In this document: positions 28,001 through 40,090 of the stretch, piece after piece | Layout of the letters: every line of letters begins with the position of its first letter | How positions within the stretch are numbered: position 1 is the first letter of the stretch | Assembly: GCA_003640385.1 (NCBI GenBank) | Contig: RCAB01000007.1 | Location: forward strand, 434,001-498,000 | Length of the DNA: 64,000 nt | DNA from: Setaria digitata | Taxonomy: Eukaryota > Nematoda > Chromadorea > Rhabditida > Setariidae | Direction: 5' to 3' | The notes under the pieces: model-generated | What the model saw: only the letters and a program-made list of their open reading frames with translations | Databases searched by the model: none | What the model was told of the DNA's origin: nothing | Program-made: the position numbers and the translations under genes

Positions 28001-28867
28001 TTTACAAGTTAAAAATTGGTATGTTTATAAAATTAATATATATAATATATAATCATATATTTATATATATCATATATATATATATATAACTCATAGAATC
28101 ACGCGTTGTTCAATGAGTTCTTGGTACTTATTAGTAAAGTTTCTCTTTTCTTTTTCTTCTTCCTGCCTTACTTCCTGCATCGTATTTAGTAATTGTTGCA
28201 TTGAAATTTATGATTAGTTGATGATTTCAAATTTGTTTTTTCTTGGATTATACTTTCTTAAATCTTTTTCCCGACCCTCCCTAAGAAATAGTCATTCACC
28301 ACCAAGCGGGAGGAAATAGTCATTCACCACCAAGCGGCTTATGAATGAATTAAAAGTTTCCTTCCATTTATAAGTTTAATTCCTTCACAAACAAACTTCT
28401 TGATTTCTTTATATTTAGATGCGTCATTTTCAGGGCTTCCAAAATCGAAACGTGAAAATGCACGCATGCATTTGTTTCAAACTCTTGGCTTTATTATCGA
28501 ATCGACCATTTTCGCTTTCGAAATAAGAATATTTGAACCATATTTTCATGATTCTTTATTCCGGTTTGCTCAGATTTATGTTTTGGATGAAATTCCTTTA
28601 ACATCGGAACAAGTTGAGGAAATAGTAAGTTCTTCAGATAATATACGAAAAGCTTGGAGCTTTCTCCACGACCGTTTCGCTCTTCTTCATAGAGCATATG
28701 GTACAGTAATAGATCCACTCAGTGCTGCATATCCAGCACCACCTGAATTTTATAAATCTTCCGATTCAATTCGAAAATCCATGATCGCAAGGTTAAAATT
28801 ATCAGAAATAGAAATTTTGCAAAAAGCAGAAGATTTTTGCAGCAAGCAGCTCTTAAAAATAGCCTAA
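25015..28867 (+). CDS. SETD3: SETD3-type protein-histidine N-methyltransferase (SET domain)
   Basis: Seven exons join in phase: 25015-25259, 25893-26108, 26185-26374, 26723-26842, 27193-27360, 27778-28018 and 28434-28867, giving about 537 residues (human SETD3 has 594). Known SETD3 methylates His73 of actin. Visible landmarks are FLQWANKVG, GFGLTSSGYAAVG (SET-I start), VPRKAIFSWDQA, NVALAMMLCCQKL, WQPYIKMLP, LYRWSVACISTR, LIPFLDMANHSY (the NH of the SET core) and VNIFYGWRSSRDFLLHNGF (the catalytic-pocket Tyr in IFYG). They are followed by the helical Rubis-substrate-binding-type C-terminal domain, ending with SEIEILQKAEDF. The ATG lies two bases after TATTTTCAG, a probable trans-splice site. 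The exon-3 acceptor is CAAAG. Exon 1 carries the N-associated duplication just upstream. Confidence 0.93.
25550..25822. repeat. Direct duplication around a single N within SETD3 intron 1
   Basis: About 136 bases at 25550-25685 are repeated almost exactly after the N at 25686, with a few substitutions. This looks like two haplotype ends joined by an assembler rather than a biological tandem copy. Confidence 0.8.
28285..28337. repeat. Two-copy 28-bp tandem repeat in SETD3 intron 6
   Basis: The unit starting GAAATAGTCATTCACCACC occurs at 28285 and 28313 without mismatch over 25 bases. There is no N here, so this duplication is probably real. Confidence 0.85.
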
Positions 28868-29876
28868 TTTGTACATGAGTTTTTTTTCCTCCAGTTGGAT
28901 GGATATGTTCATAAAATCTCTCGTATTCTACTTTGTGTGTAAAATTTGCCTGTAATATTCTTACTCTGCTAAAATTAGCTGTTTTTATTATGACGTTAGT
29001 AGTGTAATTCGTATTATAGATTATACAATATGAATTGTATTTGATACTACTTAAAATCGGAGATTTTTCTTATAAAATTTTAGGTACACGACCAACTAGG
29101 TTTGAATTATCTTATGAATGCAAGAAAACTAAAACTACCATTTTTGTTTTGTTATGTGGTGAATAAAATAAATCGTTAATAACATTATTTGCTAACCTTG
29201 TGTATTTTTGTGATGCTTATGCAAGTATATTTTAATGTGTAAAAGCTAAAATAAGAAATAAATTTTTTTTTCAAGCATTCAAGGCATTTTTATTGATAAA
29301 GTAATGATGTTGATATTAAATGACTGGAATATTTGGTTCTTTTAGATTAACGCTGAGCTGACCAGTGTTTCGAAATGCTGGGCTAAACAAATTTTATACT
29401 TGAAACGCGAAATATTGAAGTTTCACATGAAAAGTTAATATTGGTAACACCGAAGTTCCGGATCCCATGTCAGTGATATTTGATTTTATGTATTTTCTCA
29501 CGTTTGACTTTCATACGTATACGTTTTTGCCTGGCATATCGTGAAGAAAAAAAACTGAGTGCGAAGTTATTAAGTTGTAAAGTCCCTCTTTAGAATCCAA
29601 CTTTTTCATATGATTAAATGGATGAGCATTTTGTTACAGGCAGCTATCCAAGAAATAGATTACTTTTAAAGTGTGAAAGTAAGAATGAAACGATATTCAG
29701 TGAACTAGTTAAAAATGATAACGAAAAACTGTACTCGTCGCTAAGGAACTGTGCAGTTGTCGAATTAGAAATTCTAATTAATTTGCTTAAGTCATCATTG
29801 CATGTTATATGGGAAATTTGAATACTGTACACATGCATTCTGCACCTACTCTGTCAAAGTGAAAGAACAAAAAAAA
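28868..29876. other. SETD3 3' region and short intergenic stretch
   Basis: AATAAA-like hexamers near 29163 and 29258 are candidate cleavage signals for SETD3. A 67-codon plus-strand frame at 29618-29821 (ATG to TGA) has protein-like composition but no supporting context, so I do not call it a gene. Confidence 0.4.
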
Positions 29877-30176
29877 TTATGAGTGAAGGGTCAATAAATT
29901 ACAAGAATTTGAAAAATGTGTATTGGGATAGGGGTAGAGAATGTTCAACTGAGAAATTGGTGTTGCGAAATAAGTGATGCATGATTGTTCCAGAAGGAAT
30001 TCCCTAATATTTGGAAAGGATTGATTTGCTTCCCGGTCAACTGAATCTTACATTCTGGATCACTTAAAAGGCCAACGTCACTCACATATTTCCTTATTTT
30101 CGGCAACCATTTGCCCGATGTCCACGTGCTCTCGAGTTATTTTGGTGACGGTCATTATCTGGTCGTTTGATGCCAT
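29877..30176 (-). CDS. Small two-exon protein, about 84 residues, unidentified
   Basis: Exon 1 runs from ATG 30174-30176 to 30086 and ends in phase 1 at T|GTGAGT. Exon 2 runs 30040-29877 after GATTCAG and reads to TAA. The phases agree. A CAG acceptor a few bases upstream of the ATG fits trans-splicing. The N-terminal part is hydrophilic (MASNDQIMTVTKITREHVDI, then GQMVAENKEI) and continues DREANQSFPNIREFLLEQSC. The last 20 residues look less protein-like, so a further donor near the end of exon 2 is possible. No family is recognised. Confidence 0.5.
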
Positions 30177-30506
30177 ATTCTTCGACCTGACTCAGCTACA
30201 CTTGTAGGATGGTTTCAGTTGGATTTCCTGAAAGAAGTTTGTGTTGACTTCCTTCAAGAAACCAATGTTGGGGTACTGATTAAGGCTTAGATGTTCCTTT
30301 CTAAGAAATCCCATGAATTTTTATCTAGTTGATTAGAATAATCAATTTAATTCACAGAGGCGATAAAATGATAATTAACTACTGAGATAATATTCATAAA
30401 GGAGGGATGAAATAAGCTTGCAATGTGCAAGGATAGATTGGTATCTGGATCTCGCTACTGTTTTGTAATTACAATTATGTCAATTTTTATCATAGAAGGC
30501 TAAACG

Positions 30507-32112
30507 ATGCGCAGTATTTTGCTACCATCCATTTGGTTCCATATTTTGGAACTAACACGTTGGTGTAACGGATGTTTAGCAACCAGTTCAGTGACACCAC
30601 CGAAACCTCGTGCGACCACGTACAATCCTCGGACTCCAACAACAACTGTTGCACCAAATATTCAATGTTTCCCAATAGCCAGGTAGGTACCTGGTGTTTC
30701 ATACCTGGAAAATGGTCAACTACTTAAGAAACCCATAACTTTAAAAGCACCGGAGTGCTTCGATGGATTATTCAATGTAGCAGATCTCCAGATGATTATC
30801 ATCGCTTTGTTTGATTAATCTGATTATTGGGCTTTCAATAATTTGGATCAGCAATTCCGACAAGAGAACAGTCACGTTGAAGAACTTCATTGACTGTTTA
30901 CAGTTCGTCTTCATAGTAATCAAATTTTACAGACAGAAGCGTGATTCTTCATCTTCCTCCTCGGTTGGGGACCGCTTGTTGTATCTGCCGAGGAATTGCT
31001 TGCCAACAGAATACCTAAAAACTGCGGTCGCTGAAATGAAAGCAGGGCTGGTAGAGAGTGATTCTTCTGATTCCGGATCAAAACAAGATGGAAACGAACT
31101 TTTCCCTCTATCCATCTCGAGACATCCAGCAATCGCCATTGAACATCGAACTATTAACAGAGAGAATAGAGAACTCTCTTCTGTCAAGAACTCAGCCGCA
31201 AGACGTTAGTTCAGAGTTCAGAGTTTAATTTCATACACTATGAGAAATAGTTTGTACATCAATGATTACCAAAAATATCCAAATGATCAGTCTTTCAGTT
31301 TGTCAAGATTTCGAATGGGATGGACCGTTCTACATCTACAATCAGTCACTGAAAACAAAAGTACCATATTGCTATAAGGTGTGGTAATTCCTTAACATTC
31401 CGGACGATAAGTTCACAAGAAACGGATTACTACTGAGGGAAAATTGAGGAAGAAACTGCGAACTAGCTAGTAGTATGTTTTTGCAGTACGTTGCAAGTAT
31501 TGACGAGGAAACAGACGAATTAACAAGGTTGACGCAGAAAAGTGCCCGTGAGAAATGTCTCTCATATGCCGGTGAAACTGATGGATCATCTGATTTAGTT
31601 TCTATTCATTCTAATAATGAAAATTACGACTTGCAAAGTACAGTTTAAATCTTAAATTAAATTCTTCTCAAATTCAAAAATTTTGTAAAACTCCTTGCAG
31701 TTTCTATCACGATACGGATGACCTACGCTTTCAGTAGTCCTTTTCATTTCTCTTACTCGCTCATTCAATTCCTTTCTCCTTACTCAGTTTCTTCAAAAGA
31801 ATGTAAAACCAAAAACAACTCATAGCAGAAGGCCATGTGAATGTCTTCTATGAAATTAAATATTTGTGAAAGTATATTTCAGCCACATTGTCATTTTTCG
31901 GATGGAATTCAGCATGGATCGGTCTGATTTATGACGAAGTACGCACCACATGGCGTTGGCTGGATGGTACAACTTTATCGTTTTCGAAACTTTTACTTCG
32001 TGATCCAGCCCAACACTGCGCACTAGTATTATCCAATGGTTCTTGGATCTCGGAAGATTGCAAAAGCAATGCTGTGTCACATTTTATTTGTAAAAAGAGG
32101 GCAATTGCATAA
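30507..32112 (+). CDS. Secreted C-type lectin domain protein
   Basis: Five exons join in phase: 30507-30682, 30933-31204, 31299-31378, 31487-31637 and 31883-32112, giving 302 residues. The order is a short hydrophobic leader ending about CNGCLA, a Thr/Pro stretch ([14 protein letters not shown], mucin-like), a basic RQKR site followed by a serine run, an acidic/serine spacer, then the lectin-type fold. The fold starts at [15 protein letters not shown] and continues with [48 protein letters not shown] and [14 protein letters not shown]. The EPN/QPD and WND calcium/sugar motifs are not visible, so classical calcium-dependent sugar binding is unlikely. Nematode CTLD proteins are often secreted and immune- or host-related; a role here is inference. 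The start is chosen as the first ATG, which gives a leader. Confidence 0.82.
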
Positions 32113-33356
32113 AAAGATTTCCTCTCTCTCTGTATGTATCATGATTATTTTCGTCTGCATATTCTTCTCAATCGCTATTTCTTAGGTCATCTTTATTAAT
32201 TAATTCATTGAGCAGAACGAAAAAAAAAAAAAAAAAATCAAAATCATTACTCCAACTAGTACAGACGGATATAATGCAAGTAATAGATGAACGTTGTTTG
32301 TTCTGTTCGGTGCATTTTTAAAATGGTTAGGTAGAAATAGCAGAAAAAGAAAATTACTTATGGCATGATGATTCCTTAGGATCTTATCTTATGAGGAAAA
32401 AAAAAAAAAACAGAAAATTACGGCCATCTTATTGTTTTTGTATCCTGCAATCGTAGTTATTGGTATTATCAGGAGAAAAAAGTTCTGTAGTAATTTCCCC
32501 ATTGAATGTAATACAGAAAATAATTTCCTTCCTGATGTCTCATTAATTTTTTGTACAAGTAGAAAAAGTTCTCTTTTGTTGTTTATGGTCGATAATCATC
32601 ATTTATCCTTTAAAATTGTTGTAAGAATTTCGTATGCATTCATTTTTTTTTTTCAGTAAAAAAAAATCATCTTAGTTTGCCGCTAAGAATATCAGGATTA
32701 GCAAGTCCCTCCCGATTGAGAAATTTGGAAGTTATCGTGACTCGTTTAGTTTAATTTCATACCTGACTTTATGCTAAATACTATCCCATTTTTGAAATTC
32801 ACTGTGATTATCAAAGATTATTTTAAAAATTTCTGAAAGGAAAAAAAAAAAAACGATTTTAGTGCAGTCAGATAATTTTTTTTTTTTTCATTTCTTTTTT
32901 TTTAGTGAGAAATTTCTACAGTCTGTATAATTGTGAGGAAATTCTGCCAGATCCTGAAAATAATGTCCATTACTGAATCGGAAAAAAGGCGTAATAAAAA
33001 GTGTACAAAAAGGCTAGATAGGCTAGTCTGCTCGACTAATTTTGTTGGAATCTTTTAATTAAAATGACGCTGGCCTTATCCGTTCATAGAAGTCGACCTG
33101 TGGCTCTCTACAAACAAGTTCAAATCGCATTCTCGCCTAGTTTATTAAAACATTGCTTTTCAATTCTCTCATTTCTTCTATGCTAGTTTCCTCTCTTCTT
33201 ATACCTGTCTGCTCAAACAAGGTATAGAGAGATGTAATTGATATAAATGATAAGAATGTTTTGTTCTCGAGCTTACACTCACTACACCTAAAATAAACGT
33301 CAAGAGGTTCGAAGGATTAGTAACAAAGTGTATTTAACTGATAACACAAATTTTTA
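32113..33356. other. Intergenic region, no gene seen
   Basis: AT-rich with long poly-A and poly-T runs near 32220, 32400, 32640 and 32850-32905. No frame with splice support was found. Confidence 0.45.
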
Positions 33357-33575
33357 TTAAGGAGCATGGATCTTCACCTTGTACGAGCTAGTGCTATCAG
33401 CCAGGTCCAACAGCCCGCATTGGGCGATCCTTATTTTCTCTCCATTCCCGAAAGCTGTTGCATCGATCTTCCTGAGAATTTCCCTCATGGAACAATCGCT
33501 ATCTACCGGGACTTCCGTACAATTTGAAAAAATAGTATAATTTACATCATTAACGCATAATTTGAATTTGCGCAT
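33357..33575 (-). CDS. Small single-exon protein, 72 residues, unidentified
   Basis: The frame starts at ATG 33573-33575 and stops at TAA 33357-33359. It contains KFKLCVNDVNYTIFSNCTEV, then DSDCSMREILRKID and KIRIAQCGLLDLA, with four cysteines. A strong acceptor (AAATTTCAG at about 33642) lies upstream without an in-frame ATG, fitting a spliced-leader site and a short 5' leader. The polyadenylation hexamer AATAAA overlaps the stop codon (TAATAAA). The compact beta-rich pattern is not one I can assign. Confidence 0.55.
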   Translation of the reverse strand: MRKFKLCVNDVNYTIFSNCTEVPVDSDCSMREILRKIDATAFGNGEKIRIAQCGLLDLADSTSSYKVKIHAP

Positions 33576-34968
33576 TTCTCACCGCTATATTTTGACAACA
33601 GTAGCACTGAGTACTGTATTCGGTATATCTAGCGCCAGAAACTGAAATTTAAATTTTCCCCGCTCAGGAGGTAAGGTTAGTTTTTCTGCCTGACGTTGTT
33701 CTCGTGTTACGTGGGGTTTCCACGTGTTCATGTTTCCGCATAGTGAGTGCGAAGATCTACGTTGAGAAGTATCATTTGAGTGGCGGTATTTTCCATTCCT
33801 ACTGTGGTTCGCGGGATGTTAAAATGTTACAATCCCCATTTTACGTTAACAGAAAACATATAATTCATTCTTCAGATTGCTTATTTATGATTGTCGATAG
33901 TAACTTCACATATTCGCCTTATCACTTTGAAGTGATTAATTAGATATCAAATGCTCGTTGTTGTGCTGATTGTGATAGCATCTACTGTGTTGGTATTGTT
34001 GTGTATAACGTAAGACTGCTCACCTTGAGATTTGCAGGATAATTATCCAAGTCAAAGGACTTCTTCTTTACAACCACTAGTTAGAACGAAATTAACAAGA
34101 GCTAAAATACAGCTCGTTACTTGGTGATGTTCTAAAACTAAAACGTGCTTCTATATAAAGTGTTTTGTGAGGTAAAAAGATAAGTATCAAGTTACAGAAT
34201 AAGCATAGCATAAGGTGATTTTGTGGGCTCACATAATTAATATGTATTAATGTTAACTTATAAAATTTTGTGTTGTTAAATTAACATAATTTAAATTCCT
34301 TTTCAATATATATATATATTGTTAAGAATTTGAATACAGGAGACATATTTGGTGTGTGAAAAAAAGGAGTATTTAGGACATTTATATTTAAAACAGTTAG
34401 TTTAGGATATTTTAATATAAATAACATAATTATTGATGGTTAGATCATTGCATAGGTACAGTTTTCGTATCTCGTGATGATGAAAAGGAATTTTTTAGAA
34501 CCATTCTTTTCAGGTGCCTTCTCCTATTTTGACACGTAACGGAAACTCTCAAATTAAATGCCAAGTTCACGGAAGTATGTCCTTTGGTCATTTATTGAAT
34601 TTTTAAGTTTCAGTTTTATATAATTCAGAAGGTTCGGTGAGAGTTTAGGAGTTGGAAGAATGATAATATGCTTTGAAGAATAGAAACTGTTTTTTTTTTT
34701 TTTTTTTTTTTTGGAANTCTCGATAAATGAGGAAGGAGGAGAGCAAGCGGTTTCAAAGTTGATTATTTATTATTATAGCTAATCAGTGCAAGGTTCTAGG
34801 CGTGCTGGCACTCNTTGGAAGGATTGCTCGGTAAATGAAAGAATGCGAGTCTCGATAAATGAGGAGGGAGGAGAGCAAGCGGTTTCAAAGCTGATTATTT
34901 ATTATTATAGCTAATCAGTGCAAGGTTCTAGGCGTGCTGGCACTCCGTCACGGCGGGGTGGCAAACGG
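33576..34968. other. Divergent promoter region between the 33.4-kb gene and the kinesin
   Basis: Contains the probable trans-splice site of the minus gene, a TA run near 34306, a poly-T run ending at an N (34717) and the duplicated block upstream of the kinesin. The plus-strand frame at 33704-33943 has no support. Confidence 0.4.
34718..34945. repeat. Direct duplication with two Ns at the kinesin 5' end
   Basis: A block of about 95 bases starting CTCGATAAATGAGGA occurs at 34718-34813 and again at 34850-34945 with a few substitutions. Ns lie at 34717 and 34814. The second copy runs into the first recognised kinesin exon. Confidence 0.85.
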
Positions 34969-37900
34969 ATGGATGACAAAGAAAATGTGGAAGTAGTTTG
35001 TCGGCTATGTCCTTACAAAGGTAACGATCCTTGTTTGATACCAATTGACGATGAGCATGTTCGATTTGTACAACCTGCTTCCTTGCAGTCGAGGAATGGA
35101 ATACCGGTAGCGCTTTTTTTCATTCCATTACTGATTAAATAGTGTCATTGAATTGAGAATGATATGATATGGTTTTCATATATCAATAAGCCATGACTTA
35201 TATTATGGGTATTGAAATTTTCTTACATCTACAATGATGAGATAAATTGCTTAGTTGAAATTTCATTATCATATCAGCGGTAATTTGGCGGTTAGTTAGA
35301 TCATTTAGTATGTTGAATTCCAGTAGTAAAATGTAATTGATTAATTTGCAGTTAGAGACAACATACAAGTTTTCATATATCTTCGACGATAGTGATAGCC
35401 AGCGGGTCGTTTTTGAACGTACTGCTCTGGATTTGATCGAAAATCTGATTCGTGGGAAGAATTCTTTACTTTTTACTTACGGAGTTACTGGAAGTGGTAA
35501 AACATACACAATGACTGGAAACACAGAGGTGAGTTTACGTTTAATATTAGGACATGTTATTTAAACCCTTCCATTCAGGCATATTTTTAATGTTAGTTAA
35601 ATTTCAAGCATGTTGGGTTATGTTTCATTTCGATAACTAGTGCAGTATATTTTGGTTTTTTTTTTTTTTTATTTTATGAAATGTTTGAAAATGAATTTAT
35701 AGGAAGAGTCGATTGGAATTCTTCCACGCACTCTCGATGTTATATTTAATTCATTAATCAACCGCGCGGATAAATGCGTTTTCAAACCGGATGGTCGTAA
35801 CAGTTTTACTGTGCGTGACGAATTTGAGTCTGCGCTTGCACGACGGCGGCTAGAACTTGAATGTTCTGATAATGGAGTCGAATTAGCGAACCGTTATGTG
35901 GAACGTCGAAGAGTAATTTTCATATCGTATATAAAATTGCCTTATATTCTACTTGTAACTTGTAACAAAATATGCTTTTTGTCACTGAAATCCGCTCAAT
36001 TAAATCATTAAAAAAAATTTAGGTTAGCGGAGCTAATCCAGATTTAGCTTGTGCGGTGTTTGTATCTTATATTGAAATTTATAACGAAGTCTGCTATGAT
36101 CTTCTTGATGAGCCACTCCTTAAAGCGGATGGTACCAGGTAATTCTTGCTTTGATTTCTTACTACCTTGCTATTGGCTCTAGTTAGTAATGAATTTTTCT
36201 TATTAATATCTTTCATAATGAAGGGAACAAAGGCGAGAATTTTTATTTGTTGATATGAGAGTAATTAGTTGTGGTATCTAGTACAACGCTAAAAATTTAA
36301 ATAAAAAACCGAAGCAAAAAAAAAAAAGGCATTTTTTCCTACCACTCTGGTCATTTATTACAATCGATTTCGATTAATAGTTTTTTAGAACACTCTCTGG
36401 TAAGGATATTAAACTGGGTGCCAACAATATATTTTACGTGGGTAATGCAACTGAAGTTGAAGTTGACTCAAGTGATGAAGCACTGGAACAGTTCTACCGC
36501 GGTAAACTTTCTAGTGAAAATATGTGTTTTGGTATCAGCCTGATCGAGGAGTTATTAAACATCCATTTTTTTTTTTTTTCATCTCTTCCATCAAATTTTA
36601 TGAAAATTTCTTTATTGGTGGAGGACTCATAGTTTAGTATTAAACATGGCAGCCTGTTGTTGAATAGCTTCACGCTCTTTCTCTTTTTCATGTTTTTTCG
36701 TTTGTTCAATTATGATATGAATAATATGACCATTATTTGAATAAATAGGATATGGTTGGCCAAACTATTTAGTGACTACTTTTCGATTTTTGTACTTTGT
36801 CAGCATCACTTAACAGAAGAGAATGATTCATAGCGTATCCTCAATTTAGTTTAGAATATGGGCTAGAATGCATAGTCAAATAATTTTGTTATTCTGGCCT
36901 GATTACTTCAGGGCAAGAAAGACGCCGTGTCGGAGACACATTGTTGAACAAGCAAAGTAGTCGTTCACACTCCGTATTCAATGTTCGTGTGGTAATGGCA
37001 CCGTGCCTCCCAGATACGTGTTATCCTGTTGCGGATCCTGCCCAAGTAATCCATGTTATAAGAATTTGCTTATATGTTTACTGTCTTAAAAATTTACTTA
37101 CTGTCTCCTGCTACGGGCATAAATTAGATGTTTTTATAGATTCATGTTAGCCAGTTGTCATTAGTTGACCTGGCCGGATCAGAACGGACAAAAAGAACAG
37201 GCAATGAAGGAGCGCGTCTTGTCGAAAGCAGCAAAATAAATCAGGGACTTTCAGTCCTTCGCCAGTGTTTTGAGAAGCTACGGTGAGTGGCAAGATATTT
37301 CCACACTTTTAGTCTTCTTAAAAATAATTGACTAATAGAAAATGTGGCCGAATATCTACCCCAAAAGTTCAAATAAATGCATCGGATAGATCTCCTTTCT
37401 TATCAGTATATTTCATTGATACTGGAGTAGTTATGGTTGAGAATGATGGATTTTAACTGTTAAATATTTTAATAGTAAAAGAAGTAATACTTGCAGGGAT
37501 AATCAGTTACGTGATAAGGCAGCTGCAATTTCATATAGGGAATCAAAAATAACACATCTATTCAAAAATTTTTTCGAAGGAACTGGAAAAGTACGTATGA
37601 TTATTTGCCTGAATCCAAGACCAGAAGATTTCAGTGAAAATCAGGTGAGTAGTTTATCATACCTTGCTCAGATTTAACAACTCTAATATTTGTATCATGT
37701 GCCATAATTCAGAACTATGCTTTATTTATGCTACATTCTGCAATTTAATGCTTTATACCTTCATTTAGGGTGTGCTAAATTTTGCACAGTTGTCAAAGGA
37801 TATCGCAGTTTCGGAAGGGAACGAAGTTATGCCACCAGCTGAATCAGGTTTCCCAATCAGTCGTCGCAGCTTCCTGAAATGGTTAAACGAATTGGGTTCT

Positions 37901-40090
37901 ATCCATATCTCGGTTTGACTTATTTATTTTCGTGTTACTTTAATTATTTAATGACTGATTTCTTCTTTTTCTTTTTTTTCTTTTTTTTTTTTTTTTTTTT
38001 AACGCTAATACTCTATCTTTAGAACAAGGATCTATCATTTCCACCCCCTCCACCGTTCAGTATTTCTGGTTCAGACGATGCGGAGTCAATAGTACGGTTG
38101 CGTGATTATTACCATCGCATTGCTCAAGAACATAGTTCTTTGTTTGCAGTGTTTGAACGTAAAGGTAAATTCTCATATGATTTTTCCTCACTTTATTTCT
38201 GCCTTTTGCTATTTATTTTGCCACTCTTTTTAGGAAACCTGACTTAAGATCAGCGGTCATGAAAATCTATTTGATATCCAAGGTGAATGGGCTTGGAGTG
38301 CCGAGCTGATTGATGTTAATAAGTGTCTCCCTTTTATTTGAGAATAAAATTTCATATATCGTTAAGAAAAATCTTTGCTTTCTATAGCTTCTGAAATGGA
38401 GCAACATTTGCAACGAGCATTATGTACAGTTGATCTGCAAGAAGTGCGCATTCAAGAGCTAGAAGCGGAGAGGGATGAAACGGAACGCCTTTTATCGACA
38501 GTAAATTCTAAGCTAAAACAGATGCGGGTAATATTTTATTTTTCGCTAATGCACGTTAACTTTTTAAAGACACCGCACTGCATCTTCATTTGTAGCGCGA
38601 AAACCTGGCTTTACGTCAACGATTAGAGCGTTGCGAATTGGAAGAGAACGACAAGTTGAACCAAGAAGAAGAGCATAGACGACGTGAAAGATTATATCAA
38701 GAACAGCTTCGTAAAAAAGAAAAAACACTTCATCAGGTTAATGGGTATTACGAAAAGTAGAGCTGCCTGTTCTTTAAAAGTTTTTTGTAATTCTCAGTTT
38801 TATAATTTGCTAAAATTTCAAGGTGCGTGAAATATGTGAAAGGCCGCATATTTTATCTAATAAACGTTTCAAAAGCATCGAAAACATTCACGGTATGACC
38901 AAATCAGACGATGGTGATTCGAGTAATGATGACAAAGTTAGTTTCCTCATGACGTGAAGTTATGTACTTTTTTTCATTATATCACTTTAATGACAGATTG
39001 CTCTGTCTGTTAAAAAGAAGTTAAGATTCCAACTTTCCCTTGATCGAGCACAAAATTATGGTGCTAAGAGATATATGTAGCGATTTCCTTTCCAAAAATT
39101 TTGTGGGTTAGAATATTATTGTTAGGCATCTTATTGCGTGACCGCGTCGATTTTTAAATAGTTTTGACAATTTCAATTTTTTCAAAAATGGGGTGGATGA
39201 TGGAGTGTTCTTTGTTGCTTTTTGAAATAATTGGATCATGTAAGGTACTTTTTTAAGCTCAGAGAGAATGACGAGTCGTCAGTGCCTCATCGTGTTGCTC
39301 TTGCAAGACAAAAGTGGGAAGCACGGACCGCAAATCAGAATGTTAGTCTTATAACAAAACAAATAAATTTTTTGAAAGTGAAAACGAATAAAAAGTTGAA
39401 GTCATAGGAGTAATTTAAGGAATAAACCAAATCTAAGGATCAAGTTTTCTTTTAACAGAGGAAAAGATTTGTTTTTAGGCTGCAACAAAAAACCGTCCGG
39501 GCTATTACAATGCACGATTTCACAGACGATCCAAAAGTGCAAACTGTAGGGTGATTGATCATCAGCCCCGAAATCGCATTCCGGAAGGAACCATCATGCA
39601 ACCACGAATGTCAAAATTTTCCAAAATTACAAATAAATTAAGCGCAGAAGAACTCAAGAAATGCTCTGATTACGTACTAACTCATCAGGAGATTGATCAT
39701 CAGGGTTGCCTTACCACACGCGTGGTCAAGGTAATATTTTGAATTCTTGTATTCCAAAAGGAGATTGTGTTTTTCTAGTAGTTTTGAATTTTAGAAAATA
39801 TTTTCAACTTTTTCTTGTGCATAGAAAATGAGTGCGTCGCTTCTAGTGGCGAATATAATATGTTAAGCATACGCTAAGCTTTGATTACACGCCTAATGAT
39901 ATTAATCGTGAGATCACTGAAAGCAAGAAATATTTAGCGAAATCTTCAAACTTAAGGATGCACTTGAATAATAAAAACTGGTTTATAAAATTTTTCTCTC
40001 TAGGGTGAATGTATTCCGACTGCTGGTGGTGGCACAGCAGTACGTTTCAATGATGTCGAACGATTATCTCACGAGTCACCAAAAATTTAA
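34918..40090 (+). CDS. zen-4: Kinesin-6, MKLP1/KIF23/ZEN-4 (centralspindlin motor)
   Basis: Sixteen exons join in phase: 34918-35106, 35352-35528, 35703-35912, 36023-36138, 36389-36501, 36912-37045, 37155-37282, 37497-37644, 37769-37912, 38023-38164, 38388-38527, 38596-38736, 38823-38936, 39258-39341, 39479-39730 and 40004-40090. From ATG 34969 the protein is 755 residues (ZEN-4 is about 775). Motor landmarks are P-loop [13 protein letters not shown], switch [12 protein letters not shown], switch [12 protein letters not shown] and [16 protein letters not shown]. They are followed by a proline-rich neck (FPPPPPF), a coiled coil (exons 10-12) and the C-terminal Arf6-binding domain ([16 protein letters not shown] to [13 protein letters not shown]). 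It should act with a CYK-4/RacGAP1 partner at the midzone. Start: exon 1 also encodes [13 protein letters not shown] upstream of ATG 34969, similar to the ZEN-4 N-terminus, so the true ATG probably lies in an exon lost in the duplicated, N-containing stretch. Confidence 0.94.
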
